DNA from: UBA4729 sp038236865
Lineage (GTDB): Bacteria > Patescibacteriota > Saccharimonadia > Saccharimonadales > UBA4665
Direction: 5' to 3'
Length of the DNA stretch: 5,290 nucleotides
Assembly (NCBI GenBank): GCA_038236865.1
Contig: JBBRZI010000046.1
Location: 1-5,290, forward strand
Shown here: piece after piece, positions 5,135 through 5,290 of the stretch
How positions within the stretch are numbered: the stretch's first letter is position 1
Layout of the letters: each line of letters begins with the position of its first letter
Translations under genes and position numbers: made by a program
The notes under the pieces: model-generated
What the model was told of the DNA's origin: nothing
The model's input: the letters and a program-made list of their open reading frames with translations, nothing else
Database searches by the model: none

Positions 5135-5170
5135 TTATAAAAACCCGACATATAGTCGGGTTTTTATAAT
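5134..5170 (+). terminator. Perfect 16-bp terminator hairpin after tRNA-Ser(CGA)
   Basis: ATTATAAAAACCCGAC (5134-5149) and its exact complement at 5155-5170 flank an ATATA loop. The CCCGAC/GTCGGG core followed by TTTTT is a classical intrinsic terminator, and the A-run on the other side makes it bidirectional. The stem begins at the last A of the tRNA CCA. Confidence 0.9.
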
Positions 5171-5290
5171 ATTAACATCCGACTTGAACTCAACTGGTAT
5201 GACTCGCTATGAAAACGCTTACGGTCGACCGGCATAAAGTTTGGCAGCTAAAGCGGTTTGGTTCAGACTCTCATTGTTTAAACCGCGCTC
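5171..5290. other. Right-edge stretch with no recognised gene
   Basis: No tRNA or convincing coding frame is seen in the last 120 bases. GCGGTTT (5253-5259) and AAACCGC (5280-5286) form a 7-bp inverted repeat with a 20-base spacer near the edge. It may belong to a regulatory region or RNA gene that continues beyond the window. Confidence 0.4.

Noticed and set aside
4998..5237. Plus-strand open frame of 79 codons
   Set aside because: It runs straight through tRNA-Ser(CGA) and its terminator; the protein has no plausible features.
5253..5286. Fourth tRNA at the right edge
   Set aside because: The GCGGTTT/AAACCGC stem has a 20-base spacer and no cloverleaf can be built from the visible bases.

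Overview
The window looks like the junction between the end of an integrated phage or phage-like element and a small block of host chromosome in a bacterium. The left 3.6 kb (1-3578) is one tightly packed plus-strand gene run: the C-terminal part of a terminase large-subunit-like gene cut by the window edge, a complete and clearly related terminase large subunit (TerL), and a large serine recombinase of the integrase type. The right part (3579-5290) is host-like: three tRNA genes, namely Ser(UGA) on the minus strand and Arg(GCG) and Ser(CGA) on the plus strand. They surround one small two-helix membrane protein gene, with strong hairpin terminators and about 370 bases of gene-free but hairpin-rich DNA.

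The organism cannot be named with certainty. From memory, the recombinase (YARKSS start, LSRS motif, then a QAKLENDN...RGLRNKAANGWRPGVAP segment) and the membrane protein resemble proteins common in Patescibacteria (Candidate Phyla Radiation), possibly Saccharibacteria. This is inference. The code looks standard: no gene has an in-frame TGA, and the four visible stops are TAA, TAA, TAG and TAG.

Region by region: 1-657 partial TerL-like nuclease; 670-2211 full TerL with ATPase and nuclease motifs, its Shine-Dalgarno overlapping the previous stop; 2250-3578 serine recombinase, preceded by four consecutive possible start codons and no clear Shine-Dalgarno; 3585-3628 a nested 44-bp dyad just after the recombinase, a candidate attachment site or hairpin; 3657-3701 terminator of the minus-strand tRNA-Ser; 3722-3809 tRNA-Ser(UGA); 3828-3837 possible overlapping divergent -10 boxes; 3850-3887 a hairpin that encloses the ribosome binding site and start codon of the membrane protein gene at 3881-4501; 4556-4631 tRNA-Arg(GCG) running into its terminator; 4671-5044 a structured gene-free stretch; 5045-5134 tRNA-Ser(CGA) running into its terminator; 5171-5290 no recognisable gene.

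Working together, TerL would package phage DNA and the serine recombinase would integrate or excise the element. The host side supplies tRNAs and an unknown membrane protein. The most notable points are the tandem related terminases, the dyad beside the recombinase, the start-codon hairpin of the membrane protein gene, and a tRNA-Arg with the unusual GCG anticodon.
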